Below, in pieces: positions 34,913 to 46,890 of a stretch of 64,000 nt of DNA (its first letter is position 1; every line of letters starts with the position of its first letter). Below the pieces are notes generated by a model that was not told the origin of the DNA, did not search any database, and saw nothing but the letters and a program-made list of their open reading frames with translations. Made by a program: the position numbers and the translations under genes. This stretch comes from Canna indica (Eukaryota; Streptophyta; Magnoliopsida; Zingiberales; Cannaceae), in contig CP136895.1 of assembly GCA_034359265.1 (NCBI GenBank), positions 4,528,501-4,592,500 on the forward strand, given 5' to 3'.

Positions 34913-35835
34913 GTTTTTTTAAAAAAAAAAGACTGCCTCTGGATTTGCAACACTAACTTGTAAGCATTATGCGTGTATCGATCGGAGGAATGCAGAGAGG
35001 AACAGCCCATCGCACAAACCTCTTCTTGGGGGGAACACGAGGACAATGAAATGATAGATTTCCTCGCTATCAAGTATCCGCAATTATCATGTCGTTTATT
35101 AATTAATGACAGCAGTCGTATATATATTGTTATATTAATAATTTAATACATATATCAGAGCCCTCATAATCTAGGTGAACGTGATTCTGAACAGGTCGCA
35201 CTCATAATCTAGGCCTTTCACACTCGACCAATAGCAAGCTGCCATGTCAGAGGAAGCATAAACGGTCCCACCTTTTGAAGAAGAAGGTAAGCTTTCCGAA
35301 AATATATATTATATATTATATCCTCTTTCCAGACAAGGCCAGTTGGCAGTTTGCTACACATATGACCTGATCCAGATGAGCCTGTAAGACTAGTTGAGTT
35401 CACACGGGCGTGGACCGCGTGGTCAGACGAAAGAAGCATGGAAGTTAAGCGTTGAAGTTGAAGCAATCAAAAAACCATGCACAATTAAAAGAAATCAAGG
35501 TATATTACTCGGACATCAGACCCATAAATGATAGTATATAACTGCACCCCTTGTCCCTATAGCAGTATTCTAATGCTTCCACGACTATATAGTATGTTCT
35601 TTAATTAATAGTAAGATACTGTCTCGTATGGGCTCGGTGGGACTTGAGGAAGGCTCAAGCAGGGATGTTCCTAAGTTCTAAGAAGTTGACTTATTGCTCA
35701 TATGATCTCGTCTCTCTTCTTGCTCCAAAATTGCTGCTTCTTTACTTCGCCTCCCTCTTGTACGATCGAACTCGATCAGAGGCCTAAAATCAACGTACCT
35801 AGGGGCCGGGAAATAGTAAGCGCGCCCGGCCGGCC
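34913..35835. other. Spacer and presumed promoter of the STOP1-like gene
   Basis: No independent gene seen. The minus-strand frame covering 35678-35962 is the antisense of the downstream gene's 5' end. GTATATAAC near 35535 is the only TATA-like string and is rather far from the start. Confidence 0.45.
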
Positions 35836-36939
35836 ATGATTCCAGGCACTTCATCATGCTTCCCAAACAACAGCAGCTTCCACAATAGCTATCAAGGCAT
35901 GGATGACATCCTTTACTCGCCTGCCCGAGCCGCCGCCGCCTCTGGGACGGACGTGACTTCAACCTCCCATGCTCTCTTCTACAACCTCTCGGTCCTCAAA
36001 GAAAAGGTGCAGCAACTGGAATCCATCGTGAGCATCATGATCTCGCCCAACCGCACGCAGCTGCAGGAGTCAATGGCCGGCGCCGGAGTCTCCAGTTTAG
36101 GGAACATGGTTCAAGAGATCATCTTCTCTGCATCGTCACTCAGCTGCACGCTCCAACAACTCACCCTAAACACCAACGATGAGTTGCCTCCACATAACGC
36201 GAAGATGGAAAGCTCGAGCAAGGCGATGGATTGCTCGTTTAATGAGAAAGACGGCAATCTCTTCAGCGGTACCGAATTCAACTTCAGCATCAGCACGGAC
36301 GAGCTTGTCGTCGATAATGGCAGCACGAGCAACGACCAAAGGAAGGCGAAACAGCTGCGCCGTGATCATGGCAAGGAAGTCGAGAATCGTCAATCGGTGT
36401 CGGACGAATATGACGAGATAATCGAGTTGGATGCAGCGGATCTCTTGGCCAAGTACACTCACTACTGCCAACTATGCGGCAAAGGGTTCCGGCGAGACGC
36501 GAACCTGAGGATGCACATGAGAGCTCATGGGGACGAGTACAAGTCCGCGGCGGCGCTGGCGAACCCCACGAAGAGCAGCACGAGCTCCGGCGAGCAGAGA
36601 GACGGCTGCGGCGGAGGATTAATGAGACGTCTCAAGTACTCGTGTCCGCAGGAGGGTTGCAGGTGGAACAGGAAGCACGCGAAATTCCAGGCGCTGAAGT
36701 CGATGGTGTGCTTGAAGAACCACTACAAGAGGAGTCACTGCGCGAAGATGTACGTGTGCAAGCGGTGCAACTTGAAGCAGTTCGCGGTGCTGTCGGACCT
36801 CCGCACGCACGAGAAGTACTGCGGCGAGCGGCGATGGCGGTGCTCGTGCGGGACCAGCTTCGCGAGGAAGGATAAGCTCATGAGCCACGTGGCTTTGTTC
36901 GCAGGGCACGCTCCGGAGCTCAATTGCTTGACGAACTAG
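35836..36939 (+). CDS. STOP1/ART1-type C2H2 zinc-finger transcription factor
   Basis: Single-exon gene of 367 residues from the ATG at 35836. STOP1/ART1 factors act in the nucleus in tolerance of protons and aluminium. Four zinc-finger units lie in the C-terminal half: CQLCGKGFRRDANLRMHMRAH (residues 211-231), a long finger starting CPQEGCRWNRKHAKF (270) through KNHYKRSH, CKRCNLKQFAVLSDLRTHEKYC shape (308) and CSCGTSFARKDKLMSH (336). This order and the HGDEYK, ALANPTK and LFAGHAP phrases match the family. The N-terminal half is variable, with a possible coiled coil (LSVLKEKVQQLESIVS). The length is nearer the shorter STOP2-like members than STOP1 (about 500 residues). Targets are inferred from the family. 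Confidence 0.88.
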   Translation: MIPGTSSCFPNNSSFHNSYQGMDDILYSPARAAAASGTDVTSTSHALFYNLSVLKEKVQQLESIVSIMISPNRTQLQESMAGAGVSSLGNMVQEIIFSASSLSCTLQQLTLNTNDELPPHNAKMESSSKAMDCSFNEKDGNLFSGTEFNFSISTDELVVDNGSTSNDQRKAKQLRRDHGKEVENRQSVSDEYDEIIELDAADLLAKYTHYCQLCGKGFRRDANLRMHMRAHGDEYKSAAALANPTKSSTSSGEQRDGCGGGLMRRLKYSCPQEGCRWNRKHAKFQALKSMVCLKNHYKRSHCAKMYVCKRCNLKQFAVLSDLRTHEKYCGERRWRCSCGTSFARKDKLMSHVALFAGHAPELNCLTN

Positions 36940-38170
36940 ATTGGGATCACATATGTAGGTGAGGAGGCGATCTGATCTTCTCAAGTTACATTTATATATA
37001 TTAATTTGTGGATACAGTATAGTTTAATGTTTGATTCATGCATGCATGTTTGGTTCTCTACTTCTCTTAGATATATGCCAATTTGATTGACATTAAAGTT
37101 GATGCCAATTTTTCTACCTCAAGCTAACTTGAAAAAGTTCTATATATAGATCAGAAAATATATACAAGTATTGATGTGATTAAAAGATATTAGTCAGTCG
37201 CAACAAACATAAAATGTACACATTTACACTATGTCTCCCATTATGCTTTTCAATTAATAGCGAGAGGAGACATGCACTTGCAAGGTAGTTTTAGGGAGAT
37301 GAACTTGAAAATTAATATAACATCCTCCTTATTCAGAATGATGTTGCCAAAATATATATGGTCATCAAGTAATTCTTAATTTGGTGTAATATATAATGAT
37401 CCAACTCGTAATTTGGACTATAACTCGACAGGTCTTTTGAGCCAACAAGCCAAGTCCGACGCATGCACGATATGATTTTTTTTCTTGAAGAAAAGAAACT
37501 TGTACTAATCAATGAGGAAAGAGAAACACATACAAATAGTGGGGGAGAGAAGGCGAGAATACAAGGGAAAAGAAAATAGTCATATGCACGATATGATCTT
37601 AATCACGTAAGAAGTCTTATTCCAAAGTATATTTCGATATGAATTGAACACTAGCTATGTAACTTTAGGACTTCCATTCGATCTCTTCAATCGCTATGAG
37701 AATCCTCGAGAAAGTTAGGACCCTTATTAAATAAAAAGGCTAAGAATATATTATGAAAAATCAAGAAATTAACATCACAAGAAAAAAGAACAAACTACAA
37801 GAAAATATATTTTATGTGACGGGATTTGATGGGGATCACGCGTCGACCATCGTTAAATCAATCTATTTATAAGGGGCATTAGTGGACCCTCATGTCTTGC
37901 CGTCATGAAAAGGTACCCTCTACGATTTAAAAAACAAACATCATAAAAAAAGTACATATTGTGATGATGACGTTGTGATCCTTAAAAAAATTATCGATAA
38001 AAGAAAAAATTCGCAAGGCTCGATTATGATCCTCACAAATCCTATATTTTATGATGGCAAGAAAAAATAATCGTCATATTAATTCCTAATAACTTGAGGG
38101 TCCATGTAGGACCTTCACGAAATCCTGCATTTTATGATAAGAAAAAAAATGATTCTCACCATTAACTAGC
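36940..38170. other. Intergenic DNA with a possible old CACTA-like relic
   Basis: 3' flank of the STOP1-like gene, then AT-rich DNA. At about 37792 the string ACTACAAGAAAATAT followed by TGTGACGGG, with later GCCGTCATG and GATGACG motifs, resembles the end of a different CACTA family (CACTACAAGAAAA ends). No second terminus is visible. Confidence 0.35.
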
Positions 38171-38753
38171 AAGCTAGCACCATGGGATGTCAACAGAAGA
38201 GGGAGGGGGGGGGGGGGTACCCACTACTCGCCCCGCGAAATATACGGGTAATCGCTACTCGTTTAATTCCCTGTGGGTATCAAAAATAGATACTCATTTA
38301 ATTATCCACGGGAGGACAAATACCCACGGATATTGGCGGGTACCAATGACACTTTAAAAAATATAAATTATAATATTTTGATAACAACTTCAAATATAAA
38401 CATACTAACACAAGGTTATAAACATAAGGTATTGAAATATAAACTACAAATATTTATCAACATCATCATAAGATTTTAAAACATAAGGTCTTCAAATATA
38501 AGTTAAAAAATATTTCTCAACATCAACATAGGATTTTAAAACATAAAGTCTTCAACATAAGGTCAATTTACTTATTTTCGCGGGTAATGGATACCTGCAG
38601 GTACGAGTACTATAATACACGTACCTACCCCATATAATAAACGGGTAAGAAAAATTACCTGCGAAATCTCCGCGGGTAGGAAACTAACCTTCATACTCGT
38701 TATAAACGGGTACATACCTGCAGATACCCGCCTAAACATGTATTATTGCCATC
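38171..38753. mobile_element. Decayed hAT-like MITE with poly-G tract
   Basis: The right end, inverted, begins TAGGGATGGCAATAATACATG; the left is a weaker CATGGGATGTCAAC. The interior repeats ACGGGTA, TACCCGC and GCGGGTA phrases in both orientations. A run of G interrupted once lies at about 38202-38217. No matching target duplication, so it is old or truncated. Confidence 0.5.
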
Positions 38754-39480
38754 CCTAGGCCTAATGTAGGCGGCGTTGCGTATGTCAGGTCTAGCCGTAA
38801 TATTTTTTCATACCATTCATATATATTAGTGGAATATTTTTTTCATATAGAGATGATGTCTTATATGCAGAAATTATTTTTTCAATAGAAAGTAAATTTA
38901 AAAAGTATTTGTCAAATTTACCTAATATACATTGTTTAGCATGCAATATGTTTAAACTCTAGAATGAAATTTGATAATTTAAATATGTTGATAGATGATT
39001 ATTATAAAAATATGGAATTAGATACAAGTGTTGAACAAAAGAAATCTAAAAATTTTTCTTATAAATTTGTGATTGTTTTGTATTCAAGATAAATAAAAAT
39101 TTGATGTATAATGACTTAGTTAATAAAAATCTCATTGGGCAGCAAATCGAGCTCGAGTCCAGAGGGAGTCCAATATTTGGACGTCTGTTCGCCCTCCTGA
39201 CCTTGACACGATTTTTATCATAGACTATATTTTCGCTGGATTTCAAGTTACTTAGTTAATATATTTATGTTTTGATAAAAAATAAATAAATTATAAGAGT
39301 ATATTTCATCGCACAAACAAGACAAACTAGCTTAATCATTCTTTATGTCATCCTTATAAGCTTTCACTTGCATGCTATATTGCTTTGACACACATAATTA
39401 GTTCATCGTATGGAGGAGGGATAACAACGTCACAGCTCTTATTGCAGCATTACATATAAGTCTATATATAACCTATATAT
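38754..39480. other. Spacer, 3' flank of the first glycine-rich gene
   Basis: AT-rich. A 66-codon minus-strand frame at 39046-39246 has no recognised feature and is not called as a gene. Confidence 0.45.
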
Positions 39481-39999
39481 CTAATAGTGGCCATTTCCTC
39501 CGCCACTACCGTAGCCGGAGCCATATCCATGCTCGGCACCGTATCCAGCGCCTTCACCACCGCAGCCTCCCCTTCCATATCCTCCGGCACCGGCACCCTC
39601 GCCATATCCAGAGCCGTACCCATGCCCAGAACTGGAGCCAGAGCCAACACCTCCACCTTCTCCTCCGCCACCGCCGCCACCTCCTCCTTTACCGTAACAT
39701 CCGGCGCCACTCCCACCGCCAGCACCCTCCCCATAACCGGAGCCATAACCATGGCCAGCGCCAGCGCCAGCGCCCCCTTCTCCACCACCACCGCCTCCGC
39801 CGCCTCCTTTCCCGTATTCCCCAGCACTCCCCCCACCTGCCCTTCACCATATCCGGACCCATGGCTAGACCCAGCGCCGCCTCCACCAGCGCCGCCTCCG
39901 GCGCTAGTTCCAGCGAGGGATCTAGCAGCCAAGGCGAGCTCAAGGCTCAGAAGGGCAATGAAGGCCAGAGCCCAAACCCTAACTAGCTCTCGTAGCCAT
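39481..39999 (-). pseudogene. Broken secreted glycine-rich protein gene (GRP copy 1)
   Basis: Homologous to the intact gene at 56897-58003. It shares the signal-peptide wording (WALAFIALLSLELALAARSL against WALAFISLLSLELAFAARSL) and the C-terminus (GGGNGHY). It is broken twice. Relative to the intact copy, two bases are missing between the ATG (39999) and the signal core, so the ATG frame stops at codon 7. About 50 codons into the body one more base is missing, after which the Gly-Gly-Tyr-Gly-Lys-Gly frame continues to the normal stop at 39481. The TATA box at 40044-40051 adjoins a Copia insertion. Confidence 0.85.
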
Positions 40000-40043
40000 T
40001 AATGCAAAGTGAACTGAGAGATGAGGGGAGGGAACAAGGGGTG

Positions 40044-40051
40044 TATTTATA
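40044..40051 (-). promoter_or_regulatory. TATA box of GRP copy 1, abutting a Copia insertion
   Basis: TATAAATA on the minus strand, 45 bp upstream of the ancestral ATG at 39999, like the boxes of the two other GRP genes. Its last base overlaps the ATCAT target duplication, so everything upstream of the box now lies beyond the 5.2 kb retrotransposon. Confidence 0.8.
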
Positions 40052-40055
40052 TCAT

Positions 40056-40378
40056 TGTTAAAGGAATAAAAGGTTCTTGAATTTGTACAAAGACAAAAGT
40101 ACCCTTGAGGCAAGATGAAAATAAAATAGTAATAAAAGGGGGCACAATGTCAATACACTTACCTCATATATCTCTCTACAGGATAGCAAAGGTAGATGAG
40201 CGAGAATAAAAGACTGCGGATGATTTGAAGAGTTTTATTTCCAATTTTGATTTCTTCTGTTATTTTTATTTTAGGGTTCTTTACGCCCTCTTTTGTAATT
40301 GCTTTTGATTTGATTGATATCAGAAAATGAGAGTGTGAATTTTGTTCTCGCAAATTCGTTTTTCAGAGTTTATCAACA
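40056..40378 (+). repeat. 5' LTR of the Copia element
   Basis: 323 bp. By hand alignment it differs from the 3' LTR at about 17 positions, nearly all transitions, plus a 10-bp length difference near 40170. Confidence 0.92.
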
Positions 40379-40391
40379 TGGTATCAGAGCC
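40379..40391 (+). other. Primer-binding site (initiator Met-tRNA type)
   Basis: TGGTATCAGAGCC starts at the first base after the 5' LTR and is complementary to the 3' end of plant initiator methionine tRNA, the usual Copia primer. Confidence 0.9.
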
Positions 40392-40539
40392 ACTATTACT
40401 CTCACCTCTGGTGAAGCAGATCTCGACGATTTCCATTCGAGTTGCTACAAGAGTTTGATCTGAAGAATCTGATAGGCAGGTTACCTTGCTATAATAACTG
40501 AAGATTGATCGAGTGATCAGATCTGACGAGGAACCAAAA

Positions 40540-43500
40540 ATGGAGGCGGCGATCAATACCATAGTACCAGCAAATGATCTAATGATCTTATACTCCGAAG
40601 ACAATCCAGGTACCAATCTAGTTTCTGTTCAATTAGCCGCTGGTTCAAATTACCTTCCATGGCGTGAGTCCATGCTAATGGCGCTGTCAGCCAAAAATAA
40701 ATTGGGCTTCATAGACGGTAGCATTCAAAATCCAGGCATTGAGTCTCCGCAGTTCATACAGTGGAGAAGATGCAATGATATGGTCAGATCTTGGATAACT
40801 CAGGCATTGAGTCAAGATCTGGTCCAAAGTGTTCTATATGCGAAGACAACAGAGAAGATGTGGAAGGACCTTGAGACCAGATTTGGTCGTAGTAATGAAC
40901 CACGAGTGTTTGAACTAGAAACCCTAACCAGTAGCATGAGGCAATCAAATCTGACAGTAGCCGCATATTACACTCGTTTAAAATCAATGTGGGATGAACT
41001 TGAAGCAATCGATTTTGAAAATGGTTGCAATTGTCCTGCTGGCATTAGAAAACGAGAAAGAACAAAGCTAAGGCAGTTCCTAATGGGTTTAAACGAAAAA
41101 TATGTGACGGTTAGAGGACAACTAATGCTCATGAATCCACTTCCCAATCTTGAGCAAGCCTACTCAATGATTGAGCAAGGAGAAAAGCAAAGAGAGATTG
41201 CGGCAGGAGTATCAGGAAGCATCGAAAGCATAGCTCTGAAAACTTCATATCAGAATACCTCATATCAAAATTCAAAATTCAAAGAAATCTCAAGTAAAAG
41301 GGAATTGGAATGTGAGTATTGTGGCAGGACATGACATTCTAAGGATGTATGTTTTAAATTGCATGGGTATCCCAATTCCAACCGTAACATCAGCAAGTTC
41401 ACAAGAAGAAAACCAAAAACATGGGAGCCAATTCAGAGGATGAAAGCTGCTTATCAAGCACAGAAATTTGAAAAAACATAAAAGAAGGAGGTTGAAGAAG
41501 AAATTGAAAAACATTAATCGTCAAGCAGTACCTTGGGAGGTTTCATTGAGGAGCAAATGACCATTTTAATGACTATACTAAATGTCAAAAAAGGAGGAGA
41601 AGAAAATGATAATCAGAAGGCAAACTGCGTAGGTAAAATCACTAATGCTTGTAATTCTACTTGTTTTTCTATAAATATGAGTAAACACACCTGGATTATA
41701 GATAGCGGCGCCACTGATCACATAGCCAACTCTAGCACACCACTACTTATAACATCCAAACCTAGTAGAACTGAGTTTTTAGCCATGCCAGATGGAACCA
41801 AAACACCCATTTCAAGCATAGGAAATACACACATTAGTGAGAAATTACACCTAGAACATGTATTATTTGTGCCATCCTTCCATTTCAATCTCATGTCAGT
41901 AAGTAGAATAACCAAAAACATGAACTGTACAGTGACATTCACAGCTACCCATTGTTATATCCAGGACTCCACTTCCAAGAAAATCCTGGGGATTGGTGAA
42001 GAAAAAGATGGCTTGTATTTGATATCCGAAGCTTCCACATATTCCTTTCCAAAGGCTTATTCTGTTCAAACTGATAAATTCACCTTATGGCATATAAGAC
42101 TTGGCCATATGTCCAAGCCCAGAATGCTTTTGCTCTCAAACATCATACCTGATGTGAAAAGCTCTCCAAGTTATTTTTGCAACATTTGTCCACTAGCTAA
42201 GCAATGTAGATTGCTTTTTTCTTCTAGCTCAATTTCAACTTCTTTACCTTTTGAAATAGTTCATTGTGATGTATGGGGACCTTTTAAGGTCAAAACACTT
42301 TGTGGATGTTCATATTTCCTCACTATTGTTGATGATTTTAGTAGATGTTGTTGGACTTTTCTTATGTCCTCAAAAGTTCAAGCCCAATTTGATAAGAGTG
42401 TTAAGTGCATTAGAACAGATTGGTACAGAATTTTTTAACTCCACCATGAAAAGCGAATATCACATCAAAGTTCATGTCCCTACACACCACAGCAAAATAT
42501 TGTAGTAGAAAGGAAGCACCGACACCTTCTCCAAGTTGCAAGAGCCCTAAAGTTTCAGTCAAACTTACCAATTAGATTTTGGAGAGAATGTGTTCTCACA
42601 GCAACCTATCTGATAAATAGAATTCCAATACCTTTATTGAACAACAAGAGCCCATTTGAAGTTCTGTACCATAAACAGCCCAGACTAGATAATTTGAGAG
42701 TGTTTGGGTGCTTATGTTTTGTAAGCACACCACAACAAGGTAGAGGAAAATTTGACCCAAGAGCATATCAATGTATATTTGTAGGTTATCCTAGCACTCA
42801 AAAGGGATACAAGGTTTACAACATTCAAAATCAAAGGTTGTTTGTGTCTAGAGATGTGTTCTTCATTGAAAATATCTTTCCTTATTCAAAATCCAATCAG
42901 AAAGAAACCATTCTTCCAATACCATTAATTGAGTTTGATGAGGAGAATCTAGAGGGTTTCTTAGTCCTTGTTGATACATGCTTGAACACATCTCCTTCTC
43001 CTTGTTTTGATGGCAGTAGAAATGAAGTTTCAAACATTGATAACTTCCCAGAACTACCAGTACCTTCTCACAATGTCACTCCATCCTTGGTGGATATTCC
43101 TTCAACCTCCCAACCAAGTCTCCATCACAATACTGACATGGACATTCATCATGAAACCATGTTAGATTCTCTGCCCATTGCCTTAAGAAAAGGGAAAATA
43201 AATATCAGCAAACCCAAAAGGCTAAGAGAATATCAATGCAATGCTGTGAAATTCAATCCAATACTCCAGGAAACCCAAACCAAAAATCTTAGAACTGATT
43301 TGTATCACATAGCAAATTACACTTCCCTACAACACCTGACACCCAACCATGCCTCATTCTTGACCAAAATAGACTAGGAAACTGACCCCTCATCCTATGA
43401 AGTTGCTATTAAAAATCCAGTGTGGATAAACTCAATGCAAGCAGAATTACAAGCACTAGAGATTAATAAAACCTGGACTTTATGTGACTTACCACCAGAC

Positions 43501-44955
43501 AAAAATATAATAGGATGCAAATGGATTTATAAAACAAAGTATAAAGTAGATGAAAATGTAGAAAGATATAAGTCAAGATTAGTGGCCAAAGGATATTCTC
43601 AAGTGGAAGGGGTTGACTATCAAGAGTCCTTTGCACCGGTCTCTAGATCAACAACAATGCAGGTTGTGTTATCAATAGCAGCAGCAAGAGATTGGAATTT
43701 ATTTTAGTTAGATATCAATAATGCATATTTACATGGGGACTTAGAGGAAGAAGTGTACATGAGCAAGCCACCAGGATATGGGAAAGCATGAGATAAGAGA
43801 GTGTGCAGATTAAACAAATCAATTTACGATCTTAAGCAGGCTGGACGACAATGGTTTTATAAGCTCTCAACAAGCATTATTTCACTCGGTTTTAAACAAT
43901 GTCACAGTGACCCATGCATGTACATCAAACAAACTTATGAAAAAATTATAGTGGTACTTGTGTATGTAGATGACCTCATACTTGCAGGAACAGACCTAGA
44001 AGGTATTCAACAGCTCAAAAGATCCTTAGATAACCAATTCAAAATCAAGGATCTAGGTGACTTACATTACTTTTTGGGGTTGGAAATACTTAGAACCGAA
44101 GAAGGCATTCACATTGGACAAAGAAAATACATTATAGATTTATTGAGAGAATTAAGGTTGGAATCCTGCAAACCACAAGCAACCCCAATTAAAGTTGCTT
44201 CAAAATCACATAAACACAATGAAATGGAAAGCTATAAATACCCGGATGAAACTACTTTCAGAAAATTGATTGGAAAACTACAATACATCACCATAACTTG
44301 TCCCGATATACGTTATGCTGTGCACAATTTGAGCCAACAAATGCAAAGCACTACAAGCATACACTACAGAGCAGCCATAAGGGTGATAAAGTACCTCAAA
44401 AGTACACCAGGACTGGGGTTATTCTATCCATCAAAATCATCACTAGATCTAACTGGTTTTTGTGACGCAGACTAGGCAAGTTGCTCATTGTCACGTAGAT
44501 CTGTGACAGGTTATTGTATGAAATTGGGAAAGACATTGGTATCATGGAAGTGCAAGAAATAGGCAACTGTTAGTAGGTCGTCAGCCGAGAGTGAGCTTCG
44601 AGCAATGTCAAGCGCTATAGCTGAACTCATGTGGGTTGAAAAAATGAAAATTGAGCTGGGATTTCAGAGCAGCAGGCCAATAAAGTTATTATGTGATAAT
44701 CTCAGTGCCAAGCACATCACAGAGAACCCTATTTTCCACGAGCGAACAAAGCATCTAAAAACAGATTGCTATTTCGTTCGTGAAAAGTTTCAAGAGGGAT
44801 TTCTTACACCAGAATACATCACTAGTAAACTTCAAGAGGCTGATATATTTACTAAAGCATTATCAAAGGATAGACATTACTTTCTTCTCAACAAGTTGGG
44901 ACTGCGCGATATCTGTTGCAGTCACCAACTTGAAGAGGGAGTGTTAAAGGAATAA
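40540..44955 (+). pseudogene. Copia gag-pol polyprotein, interrupted
   Basis: The start is the ATG at 40540. Gag (SNYLPWRESMLMALSAKNKL, TEKMWKDLETRF) runs to a zinc-knuckle region broken by TGA at 41332. Protease shows WIIDSGATDHIA (about 41692). The integrase zinc-binding part shows LWHIRLGHMS and IVHCDVWGPF; its catalytic core is frameshifted near 42425 and resumes with [17 protein letters not shown]. Reverse transcriptase shows GCKWIYKTKYK, ARLVAKGYSQ-like text and VYVDDLILAGTD (active site YVDD, near 43970). RNase H shows ESELRAMSSA and ADIFTKALS. At least five stops or frameshifts (41332, 43376, 43706, 43789, 44473) prevent one polyprotein. Confidence 0.92.
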
Positions 44956-45274
44956 AAGGTTCTTGAATTTGTACAAAGATAAAAGTACCCTTGAGGCAAG
45001 ATGGAAATAAAATAGTAATAAAAGGGGGCACAGTGTCAATATACTTACCTCAGGTTGTTATAAATATCTCTCTATAGGATAGCAGAGGTAGATGAGCGAG
45101 AATAAAAGACTGCAAATGATTTGAAGAGTTTTATTTCCAATTTTGATTTCTCCTGTTATTTTTGTTTTAGGGTTCTTTACACCCTCTTTTGTAATTGCCT
45201 TTGATTTGATTGATATCAGAAAATGAGAGTGTGAGTTTTGCTCTCGCAAATCCATTTTCCAGAGTTTATCAACA
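44942..45274 (+). repeat. 3' LTR of the Copia element
   Basis: 333 bp, TG...CA bounded. It contains a 10-bp stretch (around GTTGTTATAA) lacking in the 5' LTR. The RNase H frame ends inside it. Confidence 0.92.
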
Positions 45275-45279
45275 ATCAT

Positions 45280-45802
45280 CGTTGTCAATCAAAATCTGAG
45301 GAGAAAATGTGCGTGCAGCATCGCGTCGGCGTCAGAGGTGTGTGTGAAACGAAGACTCGCAATTAAGGAGGTCAATCGAGAGCTTCTTTTTGACACCAAG
45401 TTCTCGAAATGACAGCCTACGTTTTCTTTTTTGTCATCTTGTTTTATTTCTTTCTTACTTTTACTTCTCATTTTTTCTACTTTATGTTTAGTTTATTAAG
45501 AGATTCGATGTTAGCGAAAACTTTGTGGACTTTGTTCATCCATTCCCCTGCTTTTTTATGACTCTCCTTTCTCATTCCATACATGTCATGTGCAAGTGCA
45601 AGACCAAGAGGTAAAGCTTTTTTTTTTTGACATTCTAGAAATTATTCCATCTAAATTCAGGATGCTAACGTGTGTATATGTCCTCTGCAATATGTCTTAT
45701 TTAATCTAAATTCTACGTGCAACTATATAATACGATTATGTCTTCCACAACTCATGAAACCATGCATTTCTCCATCTACAAATTGTCCAATTCATCGAGT
45801 GC
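45280..45802. other. Displaced upstream flank of GRP copy 1
   Basis: Before the Copia insertion this DNA was continuous with the TATA box at 40044-40051, so it should hold the distal promoter of the broken gene. No specific element is recognised. Confidence 0.4.
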
Positions 45803-46554
45803 ATATTTGGTCCTATAAGTTTTCGATTTTTTAGACTTTAGTTTTATAAATTTTATTTTGATATTTTCCGTCCCATAAGTTTGTTATGTAATACAGATTT
45901 GGTCCTATCTGTGACGGTCCGTTAATTCTCTGTCAATGTGGACTAACGTCGTTCATACACGTTGACATATTTGGTCCTATAAGTTTTATTCCAAAATTTT
46001 CAATCCTATATGTTTGTCCCGTAGAATAGATTTGGTCCTATATATTTGCTCCGTAGCACAAATTTCGTCCTATCAGCGACAGTCCATTAACTCACCGTCC
46101 ACGAAAAAAAAACCGATGTTATGTCCATGTTGACGGGGTTAATAGACCATCGTGGATAGGACCAAATCGATATGATGAACCAAATAGATTTTCTCCGTAA
46201 CATATATAAGTTTGCTTTGTAATATAGATTTGATCCTATCCACGATGGTCTATTAACCCCGTCAACATGGACATAACATCGTTTATTTTTTCGTGGACGG
46301 TGAGTTAATGGACTGTCGCTGATAGGACTAAATTTGTGCTACGAAGCAAACATATAAGACCAAATCTGTTCTACGGGACAAACATATAGGATTGAAAATT
46401 TTGGAATAAAATTTATAGGACCAAATATGTCAACGTGTATGAACGGCGTTGGTCCACATTGATTGAGAGTTAACAGACCGTCACGGATAGGACCAAACCT
46501 GTACTACAGAGCAAACATACAGGACTGAAAATACCAAAATGAAACTTATAGGAC

Positions 46555-46890
46555 CACTACTAGAAATATGTTCTTCAGCAACGACTATCAGCAACGGTCG
46601 CTCAAGCCGTTGCTATTTGAAACGACGTTCGTACGGCCGCTCAAGACGTTGCAGATGTGCTATATCTGCAACGGCTTTGTTACGGCCGCTCGAGCTATTG
46701 CAGATATATAATCACATCAGCAACGGCTTAGTTACGGCTACGGGATCCGTCACTCTTGAGACGATCGCGTGCTCGCGGCGCAAAAATAAAATACTTATCA
46801 GCAACGGCGTGCTAACGGACGAGTGAGCCATTACTGATGATTACTTATCAGCAACCGCTTTCTAACAGCTGGGTGAGCCGTTGCTGATAA
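46555..46890. repeat. CACTA-2 5' subterminal repeats
   Basis: Repeated ATCAGCAACGGC / GCCGTTGCTGAT motifs in alternating orientation, parallel to 22625-22891 of CACTA-1. A TCT-rich run follows at 46924-46950. Confidence 0.78.

Larger units (their letters stand above)
40056..45274 (+). mobile_element. Complete-structure Copia LTR retrotransposon with decayed genes
   Basis: 5219 bp. The LTRs (40056-40378, 44942-45274) both start TGTTAAAGGAATAAAAGG and end TTTATCAACA. The 5-bp duplication ATCAT is perfect (40051-40055, 45275-45279). The primer-binding site TGGTATCAGAGCC directly follows the 5' LTR, and a purine tract GAAGAGGGAG precedes the 3' LTR. The gene order gag, protease, integrase, reverse transcriptase, RNase H is Copia-type. 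Several in-frame stops make it non-autonomous. Confidence 0.95.

Noticed and set aside
38202..38217. Poly-G tract as a regulatory G-quadruplex
   Set aside because: A simple homopolymer in a decayed MITE; it may vary in length or be an assembly weakness.
39487..40002. 171-codon plus-strand frame over GRP copy 1
   Set aside because: Antisense of the glycine-rich pseudogene. The minus-strand frames carry the recognisable signal peptide and C-terminus.
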